From the NCBI GenBank assembly GCA_023138875.1, contig JAGLOO010000046.1:1-56351 (forward strand): a stretch of DNA of 56,351 bases, given 5' to 3'. Source of the DNA: Bacteroidales bacterium. GTDB taxonomy: Bacteria; Bacteroidota; Bacteroidia; Bacteroidales; GCA-2748055. A program made the translations under genes and the position numbers. Shown piece after piece: positions 10,155 to 21,090 of this stretch (its first letter is position 1; each line of letters begins with the position of its first letter). The notes beneath the pieces are model-generated. The model had not been told where the DNA came from and did not search any database. It saw only the letters and a list, made by a program, of their open reading frames with translations.

Positions 10155-10566
10155 GATATTTTTTTGTAACCGTATTGTATGGGTAATCTCTCCCGTTAAC
10201 AAATGAATGGCATCTTAGCAATCTGTCGAAACCGTCCAGCAGTCCAATAATAGCACCCTTATTTTCTACGGCTTCTATGGTATATTCTGAACAAGAGGGG
10301 TGAAAAACACAGGCTTCAACATCCTGGGAGGAGATATATTTCTTATAAAAGAGAAAAGAAAAAGAAATGAGCACTTTCATTTCCGATTCCTGGTTCTCTA
10401 AGTATTTTGAGTGATCTTCTGTATGCACTTCCGGAATGAATAGAGTTTTAAATGCGGAGGTATCAGATATTTCCTGGCTGTAACCCGTTAATTTACATGC
10501 GAATGATATGCAAATAATAATGAAGATATACTTCCTGTTTTTAGGAATATCCATGAATGGTTTCAT
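10141..10566 (-). CDS. yidD: YidD-family membrane protein insertion factor with extra N-terminal signal segment
   Basis: The C-terminal 80 residues are a YidD (haemolytic) domain: FYKKYISSQDVEACVFHPSC, CSEYTIEAVENKGAI, and GFDRLLRCHSF. YidD is a small protein that helps SecYEG/YidC insert inner-membrane proteins. This 141-residue version is longer than the usual 70-100 residues. It carries an N-terminal hydrophobic stretch (KYIFIIICISFACKLTGYSQ, resembling a signal peptide) and a linker before the domain. The start overlaps the upstream TPR gene's stop (ATGA). It is flanked on both sides by paralogous TPR/membrane proteins, so the three probably act together. An exported or membrane-tethered YidD would be unusual, since the standard protein is cytoplasmic and peripheral. 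Confidence 0.85.
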   Translation of the reverse strand: MKPFMDIPKNRKYIFIIICISFACKLTGYSQEISDTSAFKTLFIPEVHTEDHSKYLENQESEMKVLISFSFLFYKKYISSQDVEACVFHPSCSEYTIEAVENKGAIIGLLDGFDRLLRCHSFVNGRDYPYNTVTKKYHDPH

Positions 10567-11393
10567 TGTAAGAGTATCTCCGTCAGATTTGAATAATAAC
10601 CATATCGTTTCTCATTTCTTTTCTCCCCGGCTGCTTGTTTAGCATGTAAGATCCCTCCCATGTAATATCTGTAGAAAAAAGGAATAATAATAACAGGACC
10701 TATCATTGAAGTGCAGGTTCCAAGATAAAACAGTCCGCCCAATAATAGAAATGAATTCAATCCGTCTTTTATATCTCCTGAATAAACCTGACCTGATCCC
10801 GGAACAACAATGCTCAATATAATGGCTACGTTGGAATTTGGCCGCTTTAGCTTCTTTCGGGATTTATACAATTGATGTAATTGCGATTTTCTGATGGTGT
10901 CCCCTTCAGGTATGGAATTCAGGAGGTGTTGATGAGACGCATCGTATTGTTCCACTCCAAAGTAACAAATACCCTGATACAGGTTTTTTCTCCTTTGCAA
11001 ATGTATAGGAGTACCCACTTCAAGATCGTCCAATTTAAGTAGTGCATAACCGAAGTTATCTTCCATCATGTAACAAAGTACTTTCTGAAATGCATGGTCG
11101 ATACGTAAACTATCATGTATTGAATAATGCAAAGCTGAATCGTAAAAAGTACGGGCCAGTTGGAACTCCTTCAAAACAAAGTAACAATCAGCTATTTTTT
11201 CACTTAACTGGCATTTCTGATCACTTCCTGCAAAGAAAAATGCGCGCTTATATTCATGCAATGCATTTTGATAATTTCTGTGTAGTGATAACGAATCGGC
11301 GAAGTTGATAATCGATTTAAGATCATTGGACTTAACTTCAATAGAAAAAGAGAAAAGAAAATAGAAGATAGAGAACAATATATATTTCGCCAT
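10563..11393 (-). CDS. TPR protein with C-terminal paired membrane segments (first of two paralogues)
   Basis: A 276-residue exported protein beginning MAKYILFSIFYFLFSFS, a clear signal peptide. Helical repeats follow (FADSLSLHRNYQNALHEYKR, IADCYFVLKEFQLARTFYD, and others). The C-terminal module IILSIVVPGSGQVYSGDIKDG leads into two hydrophobic helices. The start is placed at 11393, four bases after the trmD stop and at the head of the signal peptide; a longer reading runs back inside trmD and does not look protein-like. It is the second gene of a trmD-TPR-yidD-TPR operon joined by overlaps of a few bases. It shares its C-terminal module with the gene at 9294-10154. Confidence 0.72.
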   Translation of the reverse strand: MAKYILFSIFYFLFSFSIEVKSNDLKSIINFADSLSLHRNYQNALHEYKRAFFFAGSDQKCQLSEKIADCYFVLKEFQLARTFYDSALHYSIHDSLRIDHAFQKVLCYMMEDNFGYALLKLDDLEVGTPIHLQRRKNLYQGICYFGVEQYDASHQHLLNSIPEGDTIRKSQLHQLYKSRKKLKRPNSNVAIILSIVVPGSGQVYSGDIKDGLNSFLLLGGLFYLGTCTSMIGPVIIIPFFYRYYMGGILHAKQAAGEKRNEKRYGYYSNLTEILLQ

Positions 11394-11397
11394 CCAA

Positions 11398-12090
11398 CTA
11401 ATAATTTTTGCTTTTTTTATCCAGCAGATCAGGCCGCAACAAACGGGTGCGTTCAAGAGATTTCTCATGTTTCCAATCGGCAATCTTTGCAGCATGGCCG
11501 GAAAGCAGGATCTCCGGCACGGCCCAGCCTTTGAATTCGGCCGGACGGGTATAAATTGGAGGTGCCAGCAATCCATCCTGAAAGGAATCGGTCAGGGCCG
11601 AAGTCCCATCTGATATGGTACCCGGCAGGAGCCGGGTTACACTGTCGGTGATCACTGCGGCCGCAAGTTCTCCGCCGGTCATTACGAAATCCCCGATGGA
11701 GATCTCACAGGTGATCAAATGATCCCGTACGCGCTGATCAATCCCTTTGTAGTGGCCGCATAAGATCATTATGTTTTCAACAAGAGCCAGGCGGTTGGCC
11801 TCCTGCTGGTTGAATTTCTTTCCATCTGGAGAGGTATATATGATCTCGTCGTATTTCCGATGGGCGGTCAGGTGTGTGATGGCCCTGTCAATGGGTTCAA
11901 TGCACATGACCATCCCTGCATCACCCCCAAAAGCATAATCATCAACCCTCCTGTGCTTATCCTGGGAGAATTCACGCAGGTTGTGTACATGGATCTCTAT
12001 CAGGCCCTTGTCCCTTGCCCTTCTAATAATGGAATGATCGATGGGCCCCTTAAGCAGATCGGGCAATACGGTGATGATATCAATGCGCAT
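11398..12090 (-). CDS. trmD: tRNA (guanine-N1-)-methyltransferase TrmD
   Basis: TrmD methylates G37 next to the anticodon of tRNAs that read CNN codons, preventing +1 frameshifting. The 230-residue protein has the full family pattern: [12 protein letters not shown] at the start, [13 protein letters not shown], the SAM-binding trefoil-knot segments [11 protein letters not shown] and [28 protein letters not shown], and [10 protein letters not shown]. Length is normal. It is the first gene of a leftward operon with two TPR membrane proteins and yidD. A TATCTTAG at 12108-12115 (minus) is one base off a -7 element. Confidence 0.97.
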   Translation of the reverse strand: MRIDIITVLPDLLKGPIDHSIIRRARDKGLIEIHVHNLREFSQDKHRRVDDYAFGGDAGMVMCIEPIDRAITHLTAHRKYDEIIYTSPDGKKFNQQEANRLALVENIMILCGHYKGIDQRVRDHLITCEISIGDFVMTGGELAAAVITDSVTRLLPGTISDGTSALTDSFQDGLLAPPIYTRPAEFKGWAVPEILLSGHAAKIADWKHEKSLERTRLLRPDLLDKKSKNY

Positions 12091-12247
12091 GGCCGGGTGA
12101 TTTTCTGCTAAGATAGGAATAAACCACTTGAACTTTCCATTTGTTAATCATATGGATGAATAACAGTTTTTTTCTGAATAATTCATCATTTATGTGAAAA
12201 ATGAGTAATTTGTCTAATCTAGCGAGCGCATTAATCCTCTACCTGTC

Positions 12248-14278
12248 ATGAAAAACAATGATGCAAATAATCCTCTGAATGAAAAAGAATTTGACGAACA
12301 GCAACCAGAAAATCAAAACAAAGAACTTTTAGAAGAGGAAAAAGAGTCCCCACCGGAACAATCAGTTCAGGAGAACACCGAAGAAGCTCCTGGAGAAAAG
12401 CCAGTTATTGAATCACCCGAACCAGCGCCCGTAAAATCCGAAAAGACCAAAGACAGCGAGTTAATCAACGACCACGAAGAGCAACAGAAGAATGATTCTT
12501 ACGACGATGATGTAGACCATGAAGCACATGGGGAGAATGAACAGGAAGAACGCTTCAACTACAACCTGCTCAGTAAGGAAGACTTGGTAAAGCTGTTGCG
12601 CGAAAAGCTGGATAGCCCTGGTAAAGGGTATATCCGCAAAGATGTTGAGGAGATCAGACAGGCCTTCAACGATAAGCACAATGCTGCCTTGGAGGAGAAG
12701 AAGCAGCATTTCCTTGAAGAGGGAGGAAACCTCGAGGATTTCAAACCGGCCGATGACCCTTCGGAATTGGCGATGAAAGAATTGCTGAACAAGTACAGGG
12801 GACTGAAGGCCGAATTCACAAGGCAGCTTGAAAAAACTAAACAGGACAATCTCCTGAAGAAGAAGGAGATACTGGAGAAGCTACGGATGCTGATGGAAGG
12901 CCAGGAATCGTTTGAGCTTACCTTCAGGAAATTCAAAGACCTGCAAAAAAAATGGTTCTCCTCAGGCATTGTTCCTCAGCAAAATCTGAATGATCTCTGG
13001 GATTCATACAACTATTTTGTCGATAAATTCAATGATTATGTAAGGATCAACCGGGACCTTCGAGCCCTTGATTTGAAGAAAAACCTGGAATTGAAAACTC
13101 AGCTATGTGAGCACACAGAAGAGTTGGACAAAGAGCCCAACATAGTCCAGGCCTTTAATTCCCTTCAGAAACATCATGCCAGGTGGAGGGAGATAGGCCC
13201 GGTACCTCGTGAAAACAGGGATGATGTATGGGATAGATTCAAACTGGCCACTTCGGTGATCAACCGGAAACACCAGGAGTATCATTCCAGGCTGAAGGAG
13301 TCTCTTTATGAAAACCTTGAAAAGAAAGCGGAGTTGTGTTCGAAAGTGGAAACCTTAGCTGAAACAGCCTACGGGTCACATAGTGCCTGGATTGAAAAGA
13401 CCAACCAGGTGCTTGAGATCCAGAAAGCCTGGAAAACCATTGGCTACGCTCCCAAAAAGGACAACAATGATATTTACGCTCGTTTTCGCAAGGCATGTGA
13501 TGCGTTTTTTAGCAGTAAAGCCCGGTTCTATTCTGAAGCCTTCGAGAAGCAAAAAGAAAATCTGAAACTAAAGATTGAAATTACTGAGAAAGCAGAAGCA
13601 CTTAGTGCCAGCGAGGACTGGAAAGAAACCACTACGGAGTTGATTCGCCTGCAGAAACAGTGGAAGGAGATCGGTCCAGTGCCCCGAAGGGATTCTGATA
13701 AACTCTGGAAACGGTTCAGGTCTGCATGCGATACATTTTTTAACTACAAAGCAAAGTATTTCGAAAATATCGATTCCACTTTTGATAACAACCTGAAAGC
13801 CAAAGAGACCCTTGTGTCGGAAATGGACGCTTATACGCCTGCCGAAGACCGTCAAACAAACCTTGAGACACTGGAAGATTTCCAATCAAAGTTTAACGCG
13901 ATCGGTTATGTTCCTTCTGGTCAGAAGGATTGGATCAAGGAACAGTTCAGGCAGGCCATTGACAGGATGCTTGAGCGAATTGGAATGAATGAGTCCGAGA
14001 GAAGTATTTTTAAATTTCGCAACCGGGTCATAGGTATGATGAATGCACCCAGGTCGGATATGAAGCTTAATTTTGAGCGGGACAAACTGGAGAACAAGCT
14101 TCAGCAACTGCAAAATGATATCGGAGTCTGGGAGAACAATATAGGATTCTTTAAACAATCTGAAAGTTCCGAAGAAACCATCCAGGGATTCAATGAAAAG
14201 ATAGAGGCTGCGCATGAACGTATCAGGATCATGGAGATAAAAATTCGCATCCTGAATGACATGGAAAATGCAAATTAA
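12248..14278 (+). CDS. DUF349 repeat protein
   Basis: A 676-residue, mostly helical, charged protein. The first 110 residues are acidic and low complexity (Glu, Pro and Asn rich). After that come about five DUF349 repeats, each recognisable by a W/F..IG.VP..... pattern: WFSSGIVPQQ, WREIGPVPREN, WKTIGYAPKKD, WKEIGPVPRRD and FNAIGYVPSGQ, followed by D.LW.RF-type helices. The C-terminus is a predicted coiled coil (residues about 600-676). DUF349 proteins sit beside pyrG in many Bacteroidota and their function is not established. The gene is divergent from trmD and probably shares a transcript with pyrG, whose start follows 37 bases later. Confidence 0.85.
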   Translation: MKNNDANNPLNEKEFDEQQPENQNKELLEEEKESPPEQSVQENTEEAPGEKPVIESPEPAPVKSEKTKDSELINDHEEQQKNDSYDDDVDHEAHGENEQEERFNYNLLSKEDLVKLLREKLDSPGKGYIRKDVEEIRQAFNDKHNAALEEKKQHFLEEGGNLEDFKPADDPSELAMKELLNKYRGLKAEFTRQLEKTKQDNLLKKKEILEKLRMLMEGQESFELTFRKFKDLQKKWFSSGIVPQQNLNDLWDSYNYFVDKFNDYVRINRDLRALDLKKNLELKTQLCEHTEELDKEPNIVQAFNSLQKHHARWREIGPVPRENRDDVWDRFKLATSVINRKHQEYHSRLKESLYENLEKKAELCSKVETLAETAYGSHSAWIEKTNQVLEIQKAWKTIGYAPKKDNNDIYARFRKACDAFFSSKARFYSEAFEKQKENLKLKIEITEKAEALSASEDWKETTTELIRLQKQWKEIGPVPRRDSDKLWKRFRSACDTFFNYKAKYFENIDSTFDNNLKAKETLVSEMDAYTPAEDRQTNLETLEDFQSKFNAIGYVPSGQKDWIKEQFRQAIDRMLERIGMNESERSIFKFRNRVIGMMNAPRSDMKLNFERDKLENKLQQLQNDIGVWENNIGFFKQSESSEETIQGFNEKIEAAHERIRIMEIKIRILNDMENAN

Positions 14279-14309
14279 ATCTTTACTTTTACCGCCAGAA
14301 GAAATCTGA

Positions 14310-15939
<1,630 letters not shown>

Positions 15940-15961
15940 TGCCTGAATTAATGACCTTATT

Positions 15962-17842
15962 ATGGACAGAAACACAATCATAGGCCTGGCGTTGATCGGA
16001 CTCATCCTTGTTGGATACAGCATATTTACCAAGCCAGCCCGCGAGGCACAAATGGAGGAACGACAGAGGCTTGATTCCATAGCGCGTGTTGAACAGGCAA
16101 GAGCTACCGAAACCCTGCAGCGGCAGACCGAGCGACAATCGGAAACATCTGAAACACAAGCAGTTCAGGAATCGGCTTCTTTTGAAAGGATGTCTGAGGA
16201 ACTGGGCGATTTTGTGGTTGGTGCAGTTGGAACAGCAGAAACTGTTGTCCTGGAAAATGAGGAGATGAAACTTACCTTCTCAACCCTTGGTGGTCGTCCA
16301 TATACTGTACAGTTGAAAGATTATCAGACCCACGATTCGCTTCCGCTGAATCTTTTCGATGGGGATTCTACGATTTTCGCACTTCAGTTCTTTGCCGACA
16401 ACCGCGGAATCAATACGGGTGAGCTTTATTTCGTTCCAGAGTTGAAGACTTTATCCAACGATGAGGGACGTTCCTATCAGCAGCTTACCATGCAGCTGAA
16501 CATTACCGAAACAGCCTCTATTGCATACATCTACAAGTTATTTGATGGCGATTACATGCTCGATTTTGATATACGTTTGAAGGGACTGGATGAATACAGG
16601 ACCGACCGGATGCAGTTTAAATTGGACTTTTATGCGCCCTCCCAGGAGAAGGGATACCAGAATGAGGCCATGTACACCACCCTCTATTATAAATACCATA
16701 TGGGGGATGTGGAAAGCTTTAAGTCCAGGTCAAAGAAAGAGATGGAGGAAGCCACTGAGACTACAAGGATTAAGTGGATTGCTTTCAGTCATCAGTTTTT
16801 CTCAACCATTATTATCGCAGATGAATTTTTTGATGGAGCTTATCTTGCCCAGCAGCGATTTGCAGATCCCGGAAAATATGTAAGGCACTATACCTCTTCC
16901 ATAGATATACCTTTTGACCGTACCGGTGACCAGATCATTGGGATGCAGCTCTATTTTGGGCCGAACAATTTCGCCTCCCTGAAATCCTATGGAGATCTGG
17001 AACTGGAAGATGTGGTGGTCGTTGGAGGGTCGATGATCAGGTGGATCAATGCGTTTGTGATCATTCCCATTTTCAACTGGCTCAACAGGTCGATTGATAA
17101 TTTTGGTATTATCATCTTATTGCTAACCCTGATCCTTAAGACGGCACTTTTCCCGCTCACCTACAAGTCCTTCAAATCACAGGCAGTGATGAGGTTACTG
17201 AAACCACAGGTGGATGAGATCAGTGCAAAGTTTCCGAAGAAGGAGGATTCCATGAAAAAGCAACAGGCCACCATGGACCTGTATAAGAAAGCGGGGGCCA
17301 ATCCCATGGGCGGCTGCCTGCCCATGCTGTTACAATTCCCGATCCTCTATGCCATGTTCAGGTTCTTCCCTACTTCCATTGAACTGCGTCAGGAAGGATT
17401 CCTGTGGGCTCATGATCTCTCTACCTACGACTCAATTTTAGATCTGCCCTTCACAATTCCAATGTACGGCGACCATGTGAGCCTCTTTACGCTGTTGATG
17501 ACAGTCACCACCATGCTTTCCATGAAATGGAACAACCAGGCCTCGGCTGGAAGCAGCCAGATGCCAGGCATGAAGACCATGATGTATATCATGCCGGTCA
17601 TGTTCATGGTGATCCTGAATAATTTCTCGGCGGGTTTGACCTATTATTACTTCCTGGCCAATGTGATCACACTTGGACAGAACCTCATATTCAAGAAATA
17701 CATTGATGAGGAAAAGATCATGAAGAAGATCAATGCTAAGAAAAACAAACCGGCAAAGAAGTCCCGGTTTTCACAGCGTCTTGAGCAGATACAAAAACAA
17801 CAGAAATCAGGAGGGAAACCTGCCCTGAAAAAAAGACGTTAA
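15962..17842 (+). CDS. yidC: Membrane protein insertase YidC
   Basis: YidC inserts and folds inner-membrane proteins alone or with SecYEG. The 626-residue protein has the Gram-negative architecture. A first membrane helix (residues about 4-22, TIIGLALIGLILVGYSIF) is followed by a periplasmic P1 beta domain (about 70-350). The conserved five-helix core comes next, with NFGIIILLLTLILKTALFPLT, the AGANPMGGCLPMLLQFPILYA signature split across residues about 438-460, and FSAGLTYYYFLAN. The lysine/arginine-rich tail (KNKPAKKSRF, ending ALKKRR) would contact ribosomes. yidD is in the same window about 5 kb away rather than adjacent. Confidence 0.97.
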   Translation: MDRNTIIGLALIGLILVGYSIFTKPAREAQMEERQRLDSIARVEQARATETLQRQTERQSETSETQAVQESASFERMSEELGDFVVGAVGTAETVVLENEEMKLTFSTLGGRPYTVQLKDYQTHDSLPLNLFDGDSTIFALQFFADNRGINTGELYFVPELKTLSNDEGRSYQQLTMQLNITETASIAYIYKLFDGDYMLDFDIRLKGLDEYRTDRMQFKLDFYAPSQEKGYQNEAMYTTLYYKYHMGDVESFKSRSKKEMEEATETTRIKWIAFSHQFFSTIIIADEFFDGAYLAQQRFADPGKYVRHYTSSIDIPFDRTGDQIIGMQLYFGPNNFASLKSYGDLELEDVVVVGGSMIRWINAFVIIPIFNWLNRSIDNFGIIILLLTLILKTALFPLTYKSFKSQAVMRLLKPQVDEISAKFPKKEDSMKKQQATMDLYKKAGANPMGGCLPMLLQFPILYAMFRFFPTSIELRQEGFLWAHDLSTYDSILDLPFTIPMYGDHVSLFTLLMTVTTMLSMKWNNQASAGSSQMPGMKTMMYIMPVMFMVILNNFSAGLTYYYFLANVITLGQNLIFKKYIDEEKIMKKINAKKNKPAKKSRFSQRLEQIQKQQKSGGKPALKKRR

Positions 17843-17886
17843 CCCTCCAAAATTATCGAAAGGATCCTGCAGAAATTTATCGAGGG

Positions 17887-18372
17887 TTACCGGCTCCTTA
17901 GGGAAGCCATTTTAAGGGCAGTAATTGCGGCTTCATCGCCTTTGTTACCGTATTTACCTCCTGCGCGATCCCTGGCCTGCTGCAGATTGTTTGTAGTAAG
18001 GACCCCGAAAATAAATGGGATGTCATAATCAAGGTTCAGTTCGGTGATTCCCCAGGATACTCCCTGGCAGATATAATCGAAGTGTTTTGTTTCCCCCTGG
18101 ATCACACATCCCAGGCAAATGACCGCCTGGGGAGAAAATTTTTCAGCAACGATCCGTGCTCCATAAGGTAGCTCAAAACTACCTGGTACGGTGCGGACCT
18201 CAATATTTTCCCTGGATACACCATGATGTTGAAGAGTACTAAGGGCTCCTTCAAGCAGGGCTGCGGTGATCTTTTCGTTCCATTCAGAGACAACGATACC
18301 TATCTTGAAAGATGAACCGTCGGGAATGGTTGCCGGATCGTAATCCGACAGGTTCTTCAGACTTGAAGCCAT
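17887..18372 (-). CDS. ribH: 6,7-dimethyl-8-ribityllumazine synthase
   Basis: RibH forms 6,7-dimethyl-8-ribityllumazine, the penultimate step of riboflavin synthesis, in an icosahedral or pentameric complex. The 161-residue protein shows the family blocks [64 protein letters not shown] and [12 protein letters not shown]. Length is normal. It starts four bases after the stop of the upstream TPR gene, so the two are co-transcribed. Confidence 0.96.
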   Translation of the reverse strand: MASSLKNLSDYDPATIPDGSSFKIGIVVSEWNEKITAALLEGALSTLQHHGVSRENIEVRTVPGSFELPYGARIVAEKFSPQAVICLGCVIQGETKHFDYICQGVSWGITELNLDYDIPFIFGVLTTNNLQQARDRAGGKYGNKGDEAAITALKMASLRSR

Positions 18373-18376
18373 GGGT

Positions 18377-19072
18377 TTAGAGTGACATTTTAGATTCTAC
18401 CCGTCCAATGTATTTTTTGATTTCACGTCCTTCCGGAGTCTCGGAATAAAGCGATTCGATGGTCTGATATGAATCAAGTGCCTGATCCAGGTCTCCCAGT
18501 TCTTCGTAAACAATCCCAAGCTTTTTCAGAAGGATGGGAGAGGAAAAGTTGTTCTGATATTTTTCGATCCCTTTTTTATATAAGGATACTGCCTTTTCCA
18601 GTTCACCCAGTTCCACACAAGCATCACCCATGGTACTGTATTTGGCAGCCCCCACAAGCAGGTCGTTTGTCTTGAATTTACCAAGATAGTCAAGGGCGGT
18701 TTCATAGTCACCCATGTTGTGGTAACATACGCCGGCATAATACATTGCGATCTTCGCCGATTTGGTAAAGCCGTAATCATCCATTACATCCAGAAATCCG
18801 GGATAGGTCCCTAAACCGTTCAGGGCCAGATTAAATGAGTCAACCTCGAAGAACCGTTCTGCATAGAACATATCAGCAGCAGCTTCTTCGTTGAGGGGTT
18901 TCAGATAGTACCTGTTTCCTCCGATAACCACAAGCAATATGATGATAAGTCCACTAAGTACGTAAGTGAGTATTTTCTGGTTATCTTCTATAAATTGTTC
19001 GGAACGTGTTAACACTTGTTCAATGCCTTCAAGGTTCTTGTCCGTTTGCTTCACATTCTTTTTCTTCGACAT
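18377..19072 (-). CDS. Membrane-anchored TPR protein
   Basis: A 231-residue protein with a charged cytoplasmic N-terminus ([16 protein letters not shown]), one membrane helix ([20 protein letters not shown], residues about 36-55), and an outward-facing TPR domain. Repeat helices include [42 protein letters not shown] and [21 protein letters not shown]. The layout resembles YfgM-type ancillary proteins of the Sec translocon, though this is only an architectural likeness. It precedes ribH by four bases, an arrangement common in Bacteroidota. Confidence 0.8.
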   Translation of the reverse strand: MSKKKNVKQTDKNLEGIEQVLTRSEQFIEDNQKILTYVLSGLIIILLVVIGGNRYYLKPLNEEAAADMFYAERFFEVDSFNLALNGLGTYPGFLDVMDDYGFTKSAKIAMYYAGVCYHNMGDYETALDYLGKFKTNDLLVGAAKYSTMGDACVELGELEKAVSLYKKGIEKYQNNFSSPILLKKLGIVYEELGDLDQALDSYQTIESLYSETPEGREIKKYIGRVESKMSL

Positions 19073-19106
19073 TACTGGTAATTTTGTTGGTTTTCAGAAA
19101 CTTCCG

Positions 19107-19114
19107 CAAAAGTA
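19107..19114 (-). promoter_or_regulatory. Putative -7 promoter element for the TPR-ribH operon
   Basis: The minus strand reads TACTTTTG, a full TAnnTTTG match, 34 bases before the TPR gene start. A TTTG at a usable -33 distance is not seen. Confidence 0.35.
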
Positions 19115-19168
19115 ATTCTTTTTTGGAAAAATGCCGGCTACAGCGCCACAAAAATAGTAATTTTGTGT

Positions 19169-20281
19169 ATGTATCTGAAATCACTCTCTCTGGTCAACTT
19201 CAAGAATTATGAACAGGTGGATATTCTCCTCACTGAAAAGATCAACTGTTTTGTGGGTGAAAATGGTGTGGGAAAAACCAACATCCTGGATGCGGTCCAC
19301 TACCTTGCCCTTTGCAAGAGCAACCTGAATCCTGTTGACACACAGAATATCATGTACGATCAGGAATTTTGTGTATTGCAGGGGATATTTGAACGGTTGG
19401 GAAAAGAGGAAAACATCTATTGCGGGATCCGGAAACAGAAGAAGAAACAGTTCAAAAGAAACAAGAAGGAGTATCCGAAACTTTCTGAGCACATCGGTTT
19501 GATCCCGTTGGTGATGATATCACCTGCAGATAGCATCCTCATCAATGGGGGAAGTGAGGAGCGCAGAAAGTTCATAAACGGGGTCATTGCCCAGTATAGC
19601 CGGGTTTACCTGGAAAACCTGATCCAGTATAACAGGGCCCTTACCCAGAGAAACCGGCTGCTCAAGGATTTCGCTGCAAGCCGCAACTTCAACAGCGAAA
19701 TGCTGGAGATATGGGATGAGCAACTCATCAGGTACGGAGACCCCATTTTTAAGGAACGAAAGCGATTTGTGGATCAGTTTCTGCCGGTATTCAGTGATTT
19801 TTATAAACATGTTTCAGGAAACAGGGAAACAGTTTCTCTTACATACCAGGCGCAGCTTGAAAACAAGGGGTATAGAGAGGGCCTTCAGGAATCAATGGAG
19901 AAGGACCGCATTATCCAGTACACTACCTTCGGGATTCATAAGGATGATCTTGGAATGGCGCTTGGAGACCATAGCCTCAAGAAGAGCGGATCGCAGGGGC
20001 AGCAGAAAACTTTCCTTGTGGCTTTAAAGCTTGCTGAATTTGAGTTTATCAGGAAACTGATGGAGATTCCGCCCATCCTGCTTCTGGATGATATATTCGA
20101 TAAATTTGATGCGTACAGGGTGCATCAGATCATCAGCCTGGTGGCAGAGAATCACTTTGGCCAGATCTTCATAACTGATACCAACGAGTCTCGTCTGCTC
20201 GGAATCCTGAAAGAGATCCCGGTAGAACACAGGGTGTTTAATATCGGTCAGGGAGGAAAAATTCAACAAATGGGCGCCTGA
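19169..20281 (+). CDS. recF: DNA replication and repair protein RecF
   Basis: RecF is an SMC-like ATPase that helps RecOR load RecA at single-strand gaps. The 370-residue protein has Walker A GENGVGKT (residues 30-37), the ABC signature region KKSGSQGQQKTF, and Walker B PILLLDDIFDKFD. The start at 19169 gives MYLKSLSLVNFKNYE, the usual RecF N-terminus; an upstream in-frame TTG adds only two residues. It is divergent from the TPR-ribH operon and followed two bases later by a DUF721 gene, the standard order in Bacteroidota. Confidence 0.95.
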   Translation: MYLKSLSLVNFKNYEQVDILLTEKINCFVGENGVGKTNILDAVHYLALCKSNLNPVDTQNIMYDQEFCVLQGIFERLGKEENIYCGIRKQKKKQFKRNKKEYPKLSEHIGLIPLVMISPADSILINGGSEERRKFINGVIAQYSRVYLENLIQYNRALTQRNRLLKDFAASRNFNSEMLEIWDEQLIRYGDPIFKERKRFVDQFLPVFSDFYKHVSGNRETVSLTYQAQLENKGYREGLQESMEKDRIIQYTTFGIHKDDLGMALGDHSLKKSGSQGQQKTFLVALKLAEFEFIRKLMEIPPILLLDDIFDKFDAYRVHQIISLVAENHFGQIFITDTNESRLLGILKEIPVEHRVFNIGQGGKIQQMGA

Positions 20282-20283
20282 AT

Positions 20284-20574
20284 ATGGAAAGAAAAGAGAT
20301 CCGGAAAATCGATACCCTTCTGCAGCAGTTTGTCAAATCCAACAAACTGGAAAAGGGCCTGGCTGAATACCGCCTTATGAAATCATGGAAAGACTTGCTG
20401 GGTATCACTGTAGCGAAGAAAACAAAGAGTATGTACATCCGCAACAGAAAACTCTTTGTCACCCTTCACTCATCAGTGGTCAGGAATGAACTGGGTATGA
20501 TCAAAGATACCCTCATCGGGCGGCTCAACGAAGCTGCCGGCATGAACGTTATTGATGATATAATCCTTAAATGA
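20284..20574 (+). CDS. DUF721 (DciA-like) protein
   Basis: A 96-residue DUF721 protein: LLQQFVKSNKLEKGLAEYRL, a central WKDLLG.TVAKKT block, and YIRNRKLFVTLHSSVVRNEL. DUF721 includes DciA, the helicase operator that replaces DnaC/DnaI in many bacteria, and the fold is KH-like. Its place directly after recF is conserved. Its stop abuts the stop of convergent ndk with no base between. Confidence 0.85.
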   Translation: MERKEIRKIDTLLQQFVKSNKLEKGLAEYRLMKSWKDLLGITVAKKTKSMYIRNRKLFVTLHSSVVRNELGMIKDTLIGRLNEAAGMNVIDDIILK

Positions 20575-20994
20575 TCAGAAACGTTCTGAGTAAGGAAAAA
20601 AGAATGTTGCTTCCATGTCTGCATTCTCATCTGAATCTGAACCATGAACTGCGTTGGCCCGCATGGATTCTGCAAATAGTTTCCTGAGGGTTCCTTCTGC
20701 TGCTTTTTCCGGATCGGTTGCACCTATTAGTTGTCTGTAATCTTCTACGGCATTTTCCTTTTCCAGGATCCCAACTACGATGGGGCCGGAGATCATAAAT
20801 TCTACGAGGTCACTATAAAACGGGCGATCCCGGTGCACTTTATAGAAGTGTTGAGCTTCACCACGTGTGAGGTACAACATCTTCAGGGCAGTGATTTTAA
20901 AACCGGATTCTGAGATTTTATTCAGGATAGGTCCAATGTGTCCATTCCTGACCGCGTGTGGCTTGATGATGGTGAAAGTAATGTTTCCTGTCAT
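20575..20994 (-). CDS. ndk: Nucleoside-diphosphate kinase
   Basis: Ndk equilibrates nucleoside di- and triphosphates through a phosphohistidine. The 139-residue protein has the active-site histidine in NAVHGSDS (residue 117) and the family opening [16 protein letters not shown]. The start is at 20994 ([10 protein letters not shown]); a longer in-frame reading adds eight residues that are not conserved in the family. It is divergent from the DHH phosphoesterase. Confidence 0.96.
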   Translation of the reverse strand: MTGNITFTIIKPHAVRNGHIGPILNKISESGFKITALKMLYLTRGEAQHFYKVHRDRPFYSDLVEFMISGPIVVGILEKENAVEDYRQLIGATDPEKAAEGTLRKLFAESMRANAVHGSDSDENADMEATFFFPYSERF

Positions 20995-21038
20995 GGTCTG
21001 TTTATTTTCAGAATGCATATTTACAAATTATTTGCTGG

Positions 21039-21072
21039 TTTGTTAAGCCACCCTCAATATTTTTTAACTTTG
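21039..21072 (+). promoter_or_regulatory. Putative promoter for the DHH phosphoesterase gene
   Basis: TTTG at 21039-21042 and TAACTTTG at 21065-21072 match both halves of the Bacteroidota promoter (TTTG / TAnnTTTG). The 22-base spacing is slightly long. Transcription would start near 21080, about 11 bases before the ATG at 21091. Confidence 0.6.
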
Positions 21073-21090
21073 CATCTCTTAAATAGTGAT

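Noticed and set aside
11394-11576. Longer N-terminus of the first TPR/membrane protein
   Set aside because: The extra residues lie wholly inside trmD in another frame and precede a perfect signal peptide, so the start at 11393 is preferred.
19158-19165. TAATTTTG as the recF -7 promoter element
   Set aside because: It ends 3 bases before the ATG, so transcription would begin after the start codon, and no -33 element is at the right distance.
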